Source of the DNA: Corynebacterium suranareeae | Lineage (GTDB): Bacteria > Actinomycetota > Actinomycetes > Mycobacteriales > Mycobacteriaceae | Direction: 5' to 3' | DNA: 64,000 nucleotides | Assembly (NCBI RefSeq): GCF_002355155.1 | Contig: NZ_AP017369.1 | Location: 2,728,001 to 2,792,000, forward strand | Part shown: one piece after another, positions 17,222 through 26,176 of the stretch | How positions within the stretch are numbered: position 1 is the stretch's first letter | Layout: every line of letters begins with the position of its first letter | The notes under the pieces: generated by a model | The model's database searches: none | What the model was told of the DNA's origin: nothing | Seen by the model: the letters and a program-made list of their open reading frames with translations, nothing else | Program-made: the position numbers and the translations under genes

Positions 17222-19165
17222 GTGAGCACGAACGATAAGCAAGTGGCCATCATCGGCGTAGGCCCCAGGGGCATTTCAGTATTGGAAAGGATTTCAGCAG
17301 CTCTCAATACTGTTTCAAGGCCACAACAGGGGCTTACCATTCACCTTGTCGAAGACTCTCAAATGGGCGCGGGCAACGTGTGGCGCACCGATCAAACCAG
17401 GACACTGTGTATGAATACGCTCGCTGGTGCGGTGACATTATTCACAGAGCCAGGCTCAACTGTTAGTGCCCCTGTTGTGGAAGGACCACTGCAGTTTGAT
17501 TGGATCCGACTTCTTCGTGGGGATGAAGATCTAAGCGGCATCCCGGAAAAAGCGATTGAACTGTTTCGAACCTATCCCCCGGCAGCATCTGTAGCTGAGG
17601 ATTTTAAAGAAGAATTAGCAGCTACTGTTATCCAGTCCAACCCTTCACGTGCTTTGTATGGAGCATATTTACGCTGGGCATTTGATGTTGCATTGCAGTT
17701 GTTGCCTGACTGGGTTCAGGTGGAACAGCACCATGCGCGTGCGATTGGTATTCGTGAAGACGGCGACCGCGATGTTATTACCTTAGATAATTCAGAAATG
17801 ATTTCTGCCGATTCCACGGTGTTGGCGGTCGGTTGGCAAACTCCTGCTTTTAACGCTGAGGAACAATCCATCCTCGCAGCTTTAGAAGAGCACCCTGATC
17901 TGGCCTGGGTGAAGCCTGGAAACCCGGTGGAACAAGATGCCAGCCTTATTCCTGCTGGTGAGCAGGTACTTGTGCGTGGTTTAGGCATGGGCTTTTTTGA
18001 CATCATGGCGCTGACCACAATTAATCGCGGGGGCATTTTCCACGAGGATCCCACCACGCGATCAGGTCTGCGCTATGAGGCTTCCGGTCAAGAACCGCAC
18101 TTTGTGATTTCCTCCGGACGCGGCTACCCTTACCTGCCCAAATCTGATTACAAATCACTGCCCCCTGGCGCGAAACTAGCGCGTCTTAAGGCTGTGATCT
18201 CGGCAATTACTGCACAAAATCGCGGTGTCGCATCCATCAACTACGATACTGAGGTGTGGCCAGCAGTTGCTCGCGACGCCTACGAAGCCTATTACGAAAC
18301 CCTCAACCGCGTTAGCCCAGAATCGATTCGCACGAGTCTGGATAAAATTGTGGAAGTAATTGATGAGGTGGACGTCGATAAGCTTCCTAAAGCACTCGCT
18401 GCGCACACTGATGACGTCTTTAACCTGCATGATTGGGAATTTCCGCTTGCGGGAATTAATGAAAGCGTCGAGGCACTGACCGCGCGCATCGCAGACGGCA
18501 TGGCGCGCGATATTCGCCATGCCGTCGCGGCGTGGGACAGCCCGCTCAAATCGGCACTCTGGTCCATTTCAGCGTCGCGCAAACCCAGCTCCATCCTGGG
18601 CGCGGAAGGCCGCCTCACCTTCGAATCGCGCCGCAACCGCTTCGCTGCCGTCATGGCGATCGGCCAAATGGTCGGCTCCGGACCACCGCTTTTCCGCACC
18701 CGCGAACTTCTAGCGCTTGTCGACGCCGGCCTCGCTCACTTCGCCGGCGCCCGCCCCCGGCTCAGCGTTAGCGACGGGAAATGGCAAATCATCTCGCCCA
18801 CCACCGGCGATACGCCGCTTCAGGCACGAGTGCTTGTCGACGCCTGGATGCACAACCCCGACGTACGTCGCAGCGCCGACCCGCTGGCACTCTCACTAGA
18901 AGACGCAGATCGGGTGCGACCATTCAACGACTATTCCATCGACGGCACAGCAGCGCCCACCGGCTCCCCTGAAGTTGATCCCGCCACCCGCCTGCTGGTT
19001 CACCCCAATGGAAATCTTGATCCACGCGTCCATCTGATTGGTATCCCCACGTATGGACAACTGCCTGATACCACCATTTCCCCCATGCCTGGAACCAACC
19101 CACTCATGCTGCAAGAAACGGACAAAACAGCCGTTCACGTGCTAAAGCAGATCGGGTTGATCTAG
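17222..19165 (+). CDS. FAD/NAD(P)-binding protein (NAD_binding_9 type), function unknown
   Basis: A 647-residue cytosolic protein with an N-terminal Rossmann motif (IIGVGPRGISVLERI) and a conserved GAGNVWRTDQTRTLCMNT block. These place it with actinobacterial FAD/NAD(P)-binding proteins similar to lysine/ornithine N-monooxygenase-like enzymes but of unproven reaction. A second nucleotide-binding stretch (VRGLGMGFFDIMAL) is near residue 250. The start is GTG 17222 with AGGAG 6 nt before it. It is the first gene of a pair with the aminotransferase 48 bp downstream and is divergent from the ABC importer operon, sharing the McbR-like operators. A role in processing the imported compound is inferred. 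Confidence 0.75.
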   Translation: MSTNDKQVAIIGVGPRGISVLERISAALNTVSRPQQGLTIHLVEDSQMGAGNVWRTDQTRTLCMNTLAGAVTLFTEPGSTVSAPVVEGPLQFDWIRLLRGDEDLSGIPEKAIELFRTYPPAASVAEDFKEELAATVIQSNPSRALYGAYLRWAFDVALQLLPDWVQVEQHHARAIGIREDGDRDVITLDNSEMISADSTVLAVGWQTPAFNAEEQSILAALEEHPDLAWVKPGNPVEQDASLIPAGEQVLVRGLGMGFFDIMALTTINRGGIFHEDPTTRSGLRYEASGQEPHFVISSGRGYPYLPKSDYKSLPPGAKLARLKAVISAITAQNRGVASINYDTEVWPAVARDAYEAYYETLNRVSPESIRTSLDKIVEVIDEVDVDKLPKALAAHTDDVFNLHDWEFPLAGINESVEALTARIADGMARDIRHAVAAWDSPLKSALWSISASRKPSSILGAEGRLTFESRRNRFAAVMAIGQMVGSGPPLFRTRELLALVDAGLAHFAGARPRLSVSDGKWQIISPTTGDTPLQARVLVDAWMHNPDVRRSADPLALSLEDADRVRPFNDYSIDGTAAPTGSPEVDPATRLLVHPNGNLDPRVHLIGIPTYGQLPDTTISPMPGTNPLMLQETDKTAVHVLKQIGLI

Positions 19166-19212
19166 GGTGAGGCGAGGAAATAATCTTTTTTATATTTTTG
19201 GAGTGAATTGAT

Positions 19213-20583
19213 TTGGCACTAACCGGCTATACCAATATTGATGGCGATTTCGTTGAATTTGGCTCTGCGCAGGCTAAGGAAGAAGAAAAACGGGCATACG
19301 ATCAAGACCGAGCACACGTTTTCCACTCCTGGTCCGCGCAAGACAAAATCAACCCCAAAGTCTGGGCGGCAGCCGAAGGATCCACGCTCTATGACTTCGA
19401 TGGCAATGCGTTTGTCGATATGGGATCCCAACTTGTCTCAGCTAACTTAGGCCACAACAATCCACGTCTCGTTGAAGCAATCCAGCGTCAAGCAGCACGA
19501 TTAACCAACATCAACCCGGCTTTCGGCAACGATGTGCGCTCTGAAGTAGCAGCTCAGATTATTGAGATGACGCGTGGCGATTTCTCCCACGTATTCTTCA
19601 CCAACGGTGGTGCCGACGCCATCGAGCATTCCATCCGCATGGCGCGCCTACACACCGGACGCAACAAAGTACTTTCCGCATACCGCAGCTACCACGGCGC
19701 AACCGGATCCGCCATGATGCTCACCGGCGAACACCGCCGCCTAGGCAACCCCACCACCGACCCAGATATCTACCACTTCTGGGCCCCATTCCTGCACCAC
19801 TCAGCATTCTTCGCCACCTCGGAAGTAGAAGAATGCGAGCGTGCACTTAAGCACCTAGAAGATGTCATCGCGTTTGAAGGTGCTGGCATGATCGCAGCGA
19901 TCGTGCTGGAACCCGTCGTTGGATCCTCTGGAATTATCGTGCCACCAGCAGGCTACCTCAACGGTGTACGCGACTTGTGCGACAAACATGGCATCTTGTT
20001 TATCGCCGACGAAGTCATGGTTGGATTTGGCCGCACCGGAAAGCTCTTTGCCTACGAACACGCCGGTGAAGATTTCCAACCAGACATGATTACCTTCGCC
20101 AAAGGTGTTAACGCAGGTTACGCCCCACTTGGTGGCGTGATCATGACCAAGGGCATCCGCGACACCTTCGGATCCCAGGCCTACTCTGGCGGACTAACCT
20201 ACTCTGGCCATCCACTCGCCGTTGCTCCTGCCAAAGCCGCGTTGGAGATTTACGCAGAAGGTGAAGTCATTCCTCGAGTAGCAAGACTTGGCTCTGAAGT
20301 AATTGAGCCTCGCCTGCGCGAACTGACAAATAGTCTTGGTGTAGTTGCTGATGTTCGCGGTATCGGATTCTTCTGGGCAGTAGAATTCGACGCCGATGCA
20401 GACACTGTGGCCGCTGGTGCTGCTGCATTTAAGGAACACGGTGTGTGGCCAATGATTTCCGGTAACCGCTTCCACATTGCACCACCGCTGACCACAACAG
20501 AAGAAGAATTGACTGCGCTCCTAGATGCTGTTGAAGCCGCAGCTAAAGCTATCGATCGAACCTTAGCGGGAGCATTGTTCTAA
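19213..20583 (+). CDS. Class III PLP-dependent aminotransferase
   Basis: A 456-residue fold-type I aminotransferase of the omega-amino-acid / DAPA / pyruvate aminotransferase group. The cofactor-binding signature is seen as LFIADEVMVGFGRTGKLFAY followed by ITFAKGVNAGYAPLGG, where the lysine after FA forms the internal aldimine. The start is TTG 19213 with TTGGAGTG upstream; no nearby ATG exists in frame. A strong terminator follows at 20596. Together with the FAD/NAD(P) protein it forms a two-gene unit opposite the ABC importer. The amine donor and acceptor cannot be assigned. Confidence 0.85.
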   Translation: MALTGYTNIDGDFVEFGSAQAKEEEKRAYDQDRAHVFHSWSAQDKINPKVWAAAEGSTLYDFDGNAFVDMGSQLVSANLGHNNPRLVEAIQRQAARLTNINPAFGNDVRSEVAAQIIEMTRGDFSHVFFTNGGADAIEHSIRMARLHTGRNKVLSAYRSYHGATGSAMMLTGEHRRLGNPTTDPDIYHFWAPFLHHSAFFATSEVEECERALKHLEDVIAFEGAGMIAAIVLEPVVGSSGIIVPPAGYLNGVRDLCDKHGILFIADEVMVGFGRTGKLFAYEHAGEDFQPDMITFAKGVNAGYAPLGGVIMTKGIRDTFGSQAYSGGLTYSGHPLAVAPAKAALEIYAEGEVIPRVARLGSEVIEPRLRELTNSLGVVADVRGIGFFWAVEFDADADTVAAGAAAFKEHGVWPMISGNRFHIAPPLTTTEEELTALLDAVEAAAKAIDRTLAGALF

Positions 20584-20595
20584 GTTTTTTGCTGG

Positions 20596-20632
20596 AAGCA
20601 CCTGTCTTTGATGTGAAGGACAGGTGCTTTTT
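20596..20632 (+). terminator. Rho-independent terminator after the aminotransferase gene
   Basis: AAGCACCTGTC (20596-20606) pairs perfectly with GACAGGTGCTT (20619-20629), and a T-run follows. Confidence 0.85.
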
Positions 20633-20750
20633 GGGCGGTTTCCAGTGTTTGAACAAGTGTTTGCATATCACCCTTGCATTCGAACACATGGGCGGGTAGG
20701 GTAGGTGATAACAACAAAACGGGGACCCACAGGGAAAGAAGGGGGACACC

Positions 20751-22394
20751 ATGAGCATCAGCACCCACGTCAACGCAATCACCACCGCACTACACGCCAT
20801 CGATAATCACCTGGCAGCACTACTAGACGCTGACGGTGTCACCCTCGAGCACTACACACCCCTCGAGCCAGACCTTGTAACACTCGAACACGCCATCAAC
20901 CACCACGCCACCATCGCCGCCCAAACCACAGCACTAGCAGAACGCACCAACGCCGCCCACACCATCGGCTCTACCCACCTCATCGACTACCTCACCACCA
21001 CCTTCGGCCTATCAAAAAAAGGCGCCCACCACCGCATCACCCTCGCCCACACCCTCTACCCCACCACAGGAAAAACCAGCAGTGACAACGGTGGCAGTGA
21101 AAGCAGCTCAGGAGACAACGGCGACTCGGGTGATTCAGGTGATTCCGGGGATTCCGGTGGTGATGACCCCGACCCAGAACCCAACCCAGGGAACACCGGT
21201 ACAGGCAATGACACTGATGGCAATGACCAGCCCGATGGCGGCTCAGGTGGCTCAGGTACGTCACGTGGCAAGTCGCAGATCAGCGCGGAAAAACACGCCA
21301 TCATCACCGAAGAACTCACCCACCTCAACCCAAACACCACACCCAGCTACGACCAACTGCGCCACCAAGCACTCACCCACGCCATCTGGCGCACCCCAGA
21401 AGACCTACGCACCTGGCTACGCAACCAAATACGCACAGCTAATAACGCCCACCCCGATCCCATCACCGCGATGAGCAAACGCTACCTGGCATTTAGTAAA
21501 CCCGATGCCAACAACATGGTCCGCATCAGCGGCCTGATCCCTGCTACCACCGCAGCACTAATCGCAGCGAACACCGCACCCTTAACCAAACGCGGCAACC
21601 TGGTCGATACCCCACCCGCAGATGATACCCGCAGCCGTGGACAACGCCATGCTGACGCACTGCACCACATCATGGAGATCTACAACCAAGGCATTGTCAC
21701 CCCAGCACGCGGTGGCACAGCCAGCATCATCATCTCCATGACCACCGATGACATCAACGACATCAACACCACCGACCCCACCAACAGTAATGGTGGTAGC
21801 AGCCCACTGAACAAGCTGTACCCCACCAACACCGGGTACTCGTTGAATCTGGCAGAGATCATGAATCTGATCGCTGCGAAATACGACTTCGCTGTGCTGC
21901 TTGATGGACCAACCGGGCAAGCGTTGAATGTTAACCGGATGCAACGCTCAGCGAATCTCATGCAGCGAATTGCGTTGTTCGCCTCAGAGTTAGTGTGTAG
22001 TGCCCCGCATTGTGATCGCCCGCAGTTAGAGTGCGAGGTTCATCATCTTGACCCGTGGGTTAAAGGTGGGTTGACCAACCTGGTGAACTTAACCCAGCAG
22101 TGTTATAACCATCATCCCCGTATTGATGATTCACGCAGTGGGGTCAATGGGAAAGGCTATATGGACCGCGATCCTGATACAGGTCGGGCAGCGCATTATC
22201 CTGCGGATGGTTCAGGTCCGGTGTGTAACCGCTCTGCTGCATCAGATAGTTCAGGTGGTGCGTGGGCGAGACGTAAACACCACGGCCAACCACCACACCA
22301 CCAACCACCACACCACCAACCACCGCCGAACCCGCCTGATCCACCAGGACCACCGGAAGATGTGTCTAGTCCTGCTGTCGATACCCTGTTTTAG
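20751..22394 (+). CDS. DUF222 / HNH endonuclease domain protein (13E12-repeat type)
   Basis: A 547-residue protein in the actinobacterial DUF222-HNH (REP13E12-like) group. Residues 1-100 are the first part of DUF222. Residues about 108-180 are a Gly/Ser/Asp-rich linker with a run of four GDS units. The DUF222 core follows (residues about 190-360), then an HNH domain with zinc-type CxxxxC and HH residues (CSAPHCDRPQLECEVHHLDPW, then NLTQQCYNHH). The C-terminus is a His/Pro repeat tail (HHQPP units). AGGGGGAC precedes the ATG. Codon use is unusually rich in CAC/ACC, unlike neighbours. Function unproven; DNA nicking is inferred from HNH. Confidence 0.85.
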   Translation: MSISTHVNAITTALHAIDNHLAALLDADGVTLEHYTPLEPDLVTLEHAINHHATIAAQTTALAERTNAAHTIGSTHLIDYLTTTFGLSKKGAHHRITLAHTLYPTTGKTSSDNGGSESSSGDNGDSGDSGDSGDSGGDDPDPEPNPGNTGTGNDTDGNDQPDGGSGGSGTSRGKSQISAEKHAIITEELTHLNPNTTPSYDQLRHQALTHAIWRTPEDLRTWLRNQIRTANNAHPDPITAMSKRYLAFSKPDANNMVRISGLIPATTAALIAANTAPLTKRGNLVDTPPADDTRSRGQRHADALHHIMEIYNQGIVTPARGGTASIIISMTTDDINDINTTDPTNSNGGSSPLNKLYPTNTGYSLNLAEIMNLIAAKYDFAVLLDGPTGQALNVNRMQRSANLMQRIALFASELVCSAPHCDRPQLECEVHHLDPWVKGGLTNLVNLTQQCYNHHPRIDDSRSGVNGKGYMDRDPDTGRAAHYPADGSGPVCNRSAASDSSGGAWARRKHHGQPPHHQPPHHQPPPNPPDPPGPPEDVSSPAVDTLF

Positions 22395-22419
22395 CCTGTG
22401 CCTGTTACCAGCCGCTGTA

Positions 22420-22441
22420 GTGTGCCTGGTACCGGGCACAC
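22420..22441 (+). terminator. Hairpin downstream of the HNH gene
   Basis: GTGTGCC and GGCACAC form a perfect 7-bp stem with an 8-nt spacer 26 bp after the stop codon. There is no T-run, so it may only be a 3'-end stabiliser. Confidence 0.35.
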
Positions 22442-22602
22442 ACCCCTGCCCACAGCCCAAGGCACCAGACCCCAGCCACCAACAACCCAGACGTCGACAA
22501 GCAAGCCCCTCATGTGGCTCCGACCCTGAATAAACCCCTATTTTTCTAAAAGTCACACTTTGCCATGTAGAAATTCAGCCGATCAAGAGTATTCTGTCGA
22601 CC

Positions 22603-23316
22603 ATGGTTTTTACTCTCGCGGACTCCGTCTCCCAGGTTGCGCTCGGCCCAGCCTGGCTAGACCCCATGGAGCTTCTTTCCGGCTCCGGCCCATTCGGTGG
22701 CTTCATCCTGCCGGCAATGCTCGCCATTGTCTTTATCGAATCAGGTCTACTCTTCCCGCTGCTCCCCGGCGACTCCCTGCTCTTTACTGGTGGCCTGCTG
22801 GCTAATCAGGCTGACCCTTTTGCCCCGCTGTGGCTGGTGTTGGTTCTATGCCCAATCGCTGCGATTCTGGGTGATCAGGTCGGCTACTGGATTGGTCATA
22901 AATTCCACCCGAGGCTGGTCAATCGTCCTGATGGTCGGATTTTCAAGCAGGAATACCTCAAGCAAACTGAGGAGTTCTTTGAAAAGCACGGCCCCGTGAC
23001 CATTATTTTGTGCCGTTTCGTGCCGATCGTGCGCACCTACGCGCCGCTGGTCGCTGGCATGGCGGGTATGCGTTACCGCACGTTCATCATCTACAACATC
23101 ATCGGTGGTATTTTGTGGGGTTCCGGTGTGGTTGCGTTGGGTGCAGCGCTGGGCCAGTTCGACTTTGTTCGGAACAACATTGATCTGATCTTCTTGCTGA
23201 TTGTCTTTGTTTCGATCGTTCCTGGTTTGGTCGGCATGGCCCGCAAGCTGGCTGATGGCCGCAAGCAGTCCGCAGCTTCTGAACCGTCTGAAACTGTCGC
23301 GGCCCCTAAGAATTAA
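22603..23316 (+). CDS. DedA-family (VTT/SNARE-associated) inner-membrane protein
   Basis: A 237-residue membrane protein of the DedA family, whose members are linked to undecaprenyl-phosphate or phospholipid flipping and membrane potential. The family pattern is clear: ESGLLFPLLPGDSLLFTGG, a conserved glycine/aspartate stretch with ILGDQVGYWIGHKF, the CRFVPIVRTYAPLVAGMAGM re-entrant arginine motif, and IIGGILWGSG. The start is ATG 22603; only a weak ribosome site precedes it, so leaderless expression is possible. The gene converges with the SDR gene, 12 bp between stops. Confidence 0.9.
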   Translation: MVFTLADSVSQVALGPAWLDPMELLSGSGPFGGFILPAMLAIVFIESGLLFPLLPGDSLLFTGGLLANQADPFAPLWLVLVLCPIAAILGDQVGYWIGHKFHPRLVNRPDGRIFKQEYLKQTEEFFEKHGPVTIILCRFVPIVRTYAPLVAGMAGMRYRTFIIYNIIGGILWGSGVVALGAALGQFDFVRNNIDLIFLLIVFVSIVPGLVGMARKLADGRKQSAASEPSETVAAPKN

Positions 23317-23328
23317 TCTTTTAGGTTC

Positions 23329-24039
23329 TTAGTCTTTTCGGTCCGCCAGCTCGATCCGTGGTCGCACGTCCACGTTGGTGATCTGAGTTGTTTCGCCAGC
23401 GTCAATCACAAATCTGATTGCGTTGGCGATTTCTTTTGGCTCAATGTAGATCTCAGGTCGGAAGTCAGTTCCTTGCGAATCCATAAGTCCTCGCAGCATG
23501 GGGGTGTCGGTGGGGCCGGGGCTCACGGTGCTGACTCGGATGCCGTTGTTGGCTTCTTCTTTGCGGAAGGCGTCGGCAAGCCCGCGCAGTGCGTGTTTGC
23601 TGGCCGCATAAATGGTGTTGCCGGGGTGGGGGCCGTTGCCGGCGCCGGAGTTAATGTAAATCACGCAGCCAGATGCCGCGCGAAGTGCGGGCAGAAGTTG
23701 GCGGCTCAGCTCGGCTGGGACGATGACGTTGAGGTCCAGGTGCGCGTGCCACTCAGCCACACTGCCCGCCTCCACGGTCGTATCACGGGCCACCGCCGCA
23801 GCATGCACCAGCGTATCCACGCGGTCAAGGTTTTTTAGCTTGTCGACGCCTCCCTTCTCCAACACATCCGTCACGATGTCAGACTCCACCGCTTCTACTC
23901 CGTCGATCTCCGCCAGTGTGGCTAGGTGCTCCGGATTTCGTCCCACTGCGTAGACAATATGATCGCGCACGAGGTCTTTGACGATCTCAATTCCCATGCC
24001 TCCGGTCGCTCCAGTAACCACTGCAATCCTGTTTTTCAT
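23329..24039 (-). CDS. Short-chain dehydrogenase/reductase (SDR)
   Basis: A 236-residue NAD(P)-dependent classical SDR. It has TGATGGMG for cofactor binding near the N-terminus, a conserved VHAAA after strand 4, the catalytic Ser of YINSGAG and YAASKHALRG with the Tyr-xxx-Lys pair, then SPGPTDTP. The start is ATG 24039 with an AAAGGTTGAGG ribosome site; a reading to 24111 would overlap the promoter. It is divergent from a TetR regulator that probably controls it. Substrate unknown. Confidence 0.88.
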   Translation of the reverse strand: MKNRIAVVTGATGGMGIEIVKDLVRDHIVYAVGRNPEHLATLAEIDGVEAVESDIVTDVLEKGGVDKLKNLDRVDTLVHAAAVARDTTVEAGSVAEWHAHLDLNVIVPAELSRQLLPALRAASGCVIYINSGAGNGPHPGNTIYAASKHALRGLADAFRKEEANNGIRVSTVSPGPTDTPMLRGLMDSQGTDFRPEIYIEPKEIANAIRFVIDAGETTQITNVDVRPRIELADRKD

Positions 24040-24107
24040 CCTCAACCTTTCGTATGAATTTTCAATGTAAAACCCATAATAGATATTTTGAATAAGGGTT
24101 TTAGTTG

Positions 24108-24180
24108 ACATGTCTAGTATTTCACTGAAAACGCTGGTTGTATTGCATAAAAAAGCGTAATCTCAATTAACATGCCTAGT
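24108..24180. promoter_or_regulatory. Candidate TetR operator region (direct repeats)
   Basis: ACATGYCTAGT occurs at 24108-24118 and 24170-24180 in the divergent SDR/TetR promoter region. A small TTTCA/TGAAA dyad lies next to the first copy, and GAAAAT follows the second. These are candidate operators of the adjacent TetR protein. Confidence 0.35.
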
Positions 24181-24912
24181 GAAAATATGAAACCAGCCAC
24201 AACGCCTAATCTATCCTCTAAATCAACCGGTCGTAGGCCAGGTCGCCCCACCCAAAGAATCCTGTCCGTCGAATCCATTGTGGAACGCACCCTCCAAATT
24301 GCGGGCCGCGAAGGATTCGGTGCTGTAACCATGAACCGCCTTGCCCGGGATATGGGAGTAACCCCCCGCGCGCTGTATAACCACGTATTGAATCGTCAAG
24401 AAATCATCGACCGAGTATGGGTGCGCATCATCAACGATGTCCAGGTACCTGATCTCGATGCCGGTAATTGGCGAGATTCGATCCATACGTTGTGGGGCTC
24501 CTTGCGCGACCAATTCCGGAAAACCCCACGAGTACTCCTGGTCGCGCTCGATGAACAAATCACCTCTCAAGGCACTTCCCCGCTGCGCATCGCTGGCTCA
24601 GAAAAGTCCCTGAAGTTTTTGACCGACATCGGTTTGAGCATCAAGGAAGCAACCATCATCGGCGAAATGATGATGGCCGATGTCTTCAGCTTCGCCCTAA
24701 CCTCTGACTACAACTTTGACAACCGCGACGAAGAAGACAAAGCTAGCGTCTTCCACCCAGTCCCAGAGCTTTGGCTAGAGCAAAACCCAGAGGTAGAAGC
24801 CCCACTGACCCGTAAAGCAGCTGAAGAGTCCGTCAAAACTTCTGACGAACTCTTCAACCACATGGTGGAGGCACGCATTGCTTATATTGAAAAGCTGCTT
24901 GCCGCCAAATAA
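24172..24912 (+). CDS. TetR-family transcriptional regulator
   Basis: A 246-residue repressor-type protein. After a 30-residue basic tail (RRPGRPTQR), residues about 35-80 form the TetR helix-turn-helix (IAGREGFGAVTMNRLARDMGVTPRALYNHV). The remaining 160 residues form a helical ligand-binding domain. The ATG at 24172 lacks a strong ribosome site; the ATG at 24187 is possible. It is divergent from the SDR gene and converges with metB (3 bp between stops). It likely controls the SDR gene and itself. Effector unknown. Confidence 0.85.
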   Translation: MPSENMKPATTPNLSSKSTGRRPGRPTQRILSVESIVERTLQIAGREGFGAVTMNRLARDMGVTPRALYNHVLNRQEIIDRVWVRIINDVQVPDLDAGNWRDSIHTLWGSLRDQFRKTPRVLLVALDEQITSQGTSPLRIAGSEKSLKFLTDIGLSIKEATIIGEMMMADVFSFALTSDYNFDNRDEEDKASVFHPVPELWLEQNPEVEAPLTRKAAEESVKTSDELFNHMVEARIAYIEKLLAAK

Positions 24913-24915
24913 TTG

Positions 24916-26076
24916 CTAAAGATTATTGAGAGCCTGCTCGACATCTGCGAGCAGATCTTCTATATCTTCAATACCAATGGAGATACGCACCAAGTCACGT
25001 GGGACTTCAAGCTGAGATCCCGCAGCTGACTGGTGGGTCATGGTGGCAGGGTGCTCGAGTAGAGATTCCACACCGCCAAGGGATTCAGCCAAACAGATCA
25101 ACTTGGTGGAGGTACAGAACTTCTTAGCTGCTTCTTCGCCGCCAGCAAAACGCACCGAAATCATGCCACCAAAGCGCTTCATCTGCTTCGCTGCAACTTC
25201 GTGGCCAGGGTGATCCTTCAAGCCTGGGTACAAAACGGTGGAAACCTCAGGACGGGAATCTAGGAATTCCGCAACCTTTTCCGCATTGTCGCAGTGGCGA
25301 TCCATACGCACAGCCAATGTCTTCAAACCACGAGCAGTCAGGTAGGCATCAAAAACAGATGGGATTGGGCCGATGCCGCTTTGCATAAACAGCAGCTCTT
25401 CATCCATCTCCTGATCATTGGTGACAACAAGGCCACCGACCACATCGGAGTGACCACCAATGTATTTGGTGGTGGAGTGCAGCACTGCGTGCGCACCCAA
25501 CTTCAGTGGCTGCTGCAGGTATGGGGATGCAAAGGTGTTGTCCACGACCAGCTTGGCGTCTGTGCCTTCAGTCAGTTTTGCCACTGCCTCAATATCGGTG
25601 ATACCCAGTGCTGGGTTGGTTGGAGTTTCCACCCAGATCAGCTTGGTGTTCTCCTTAATCGCTGCCTTAACCTCGTCCACAACGGAGGTATCAACCACGG
25701 TGTATTCAATGCCCCATGCGGTGAACACGGTGTCGATCAGGCGATAAGTTCCGCCGTAAGCATCATTGCCGAGAACAATATGATCACCTGGCTTGAGCAG
25801 CACGCGGAACAAGATGTCCGTTGCAGCCATGCCGGAAGAAAAAGCACGGCCGTATTTTGCACCTTCAAGGGCCGCGACAGTTTGCTCTAATGCCACAATG
25901 GTCGGGTTGCCCACACGCGTGTACTCGTAGCCCTTGCGCAGCTCATTTGGAGCATTCTGAGCAAAGGTAGTCGACGCATAAATAGGGGTGTTGATCGAAC
26001 CATAGTAGTCGTCTGGCTCATACCCAGCGTGAATTGAAGCAGTGGAGAAACCCTGGGTGTTTGGGTCAAAAGACAA
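24916..26076 (-). CDS. metB: Cystathionine gamma-synthase
   Basis: A 386-residue PLP enzyme that joins O-acetylhomoserine and cysteine to cystathionine in methionine synthesis by transsulfuration. The Cys/Met metabolism signature is complete: YEYTRVGNPT, SSGMAATDIL, VDNTFASPYLQ, and HSTTKYIGGHSD with the PLP lysine at 204. The start is TTG 26076, with AGGAG 13 nt upstream. A McbR-like operator lies at 26138-26153, matching the known McbR control of metB. The gene is transcribed alone and ends 3 bp from the TetR stop. Confidence 0.96.
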   Translation of the reverse strand: MSFDPNTQGFSTASIHAGYEPDDYYGSINTPIYASTTFAQNAPNELRKGYEYTRVGNPTIVALEQTVAALEGAKYGRAFSSGMAATDILFRVLLKPGDHIVLGNDAYGGTYRLIDTVFTAWGIEYTVVDTSVVDEVKAAIKENTKLIWVETPTNPALGITDIEAVAKLTEGTDAKLVVDNTFASPYLQQPLKLGAHAVLHSTTKYIGGHSDVVGGLVVTNDQEMDEELLFMQSGIGPIPSVFDAYLTARGLKTLAVRMDRHCDNAEKVAEFLDSRPEVSTVLYPGLKDHPGHEVAAKQMKRFGGMISVRFAGGEEAAKKFCTSTKLICLAESLGGVESLLEHPATMTHQSAAGSQLEVPRDLVRISIGIEDIEDLLADVEQALNNL

Positions 26077-26137
26077 GGTAGATCAACTCCTGAACTTAAA
26101 ATGTTGCGCCCGTAACGGGCCGGCCTTCTGGCAATGA

Positions 26138-26153
26138 TAGACCAAGCTGTTCA
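26138..26153. promoter_or_regulatory. McbR-like operator upstream of metB
   Basis: TAGAC-caagct-GTTCA matches the McbR consensus TAGAC-N6-GTCTA, with two mismatches in the right half, about 62 bp upstream of the metB start. McbR control of metB is established in C. glutamicum. Confidence 0.65.
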
Positions 26154-26176
26154 TTTTTGTGCAAAACGGGGTGAGT

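Noticed and set aside
21037..21340. Two minus-strand ORFs in the repeat region of the HNH gene
   Set aside because: Repeat-driven shadows with biased composition.
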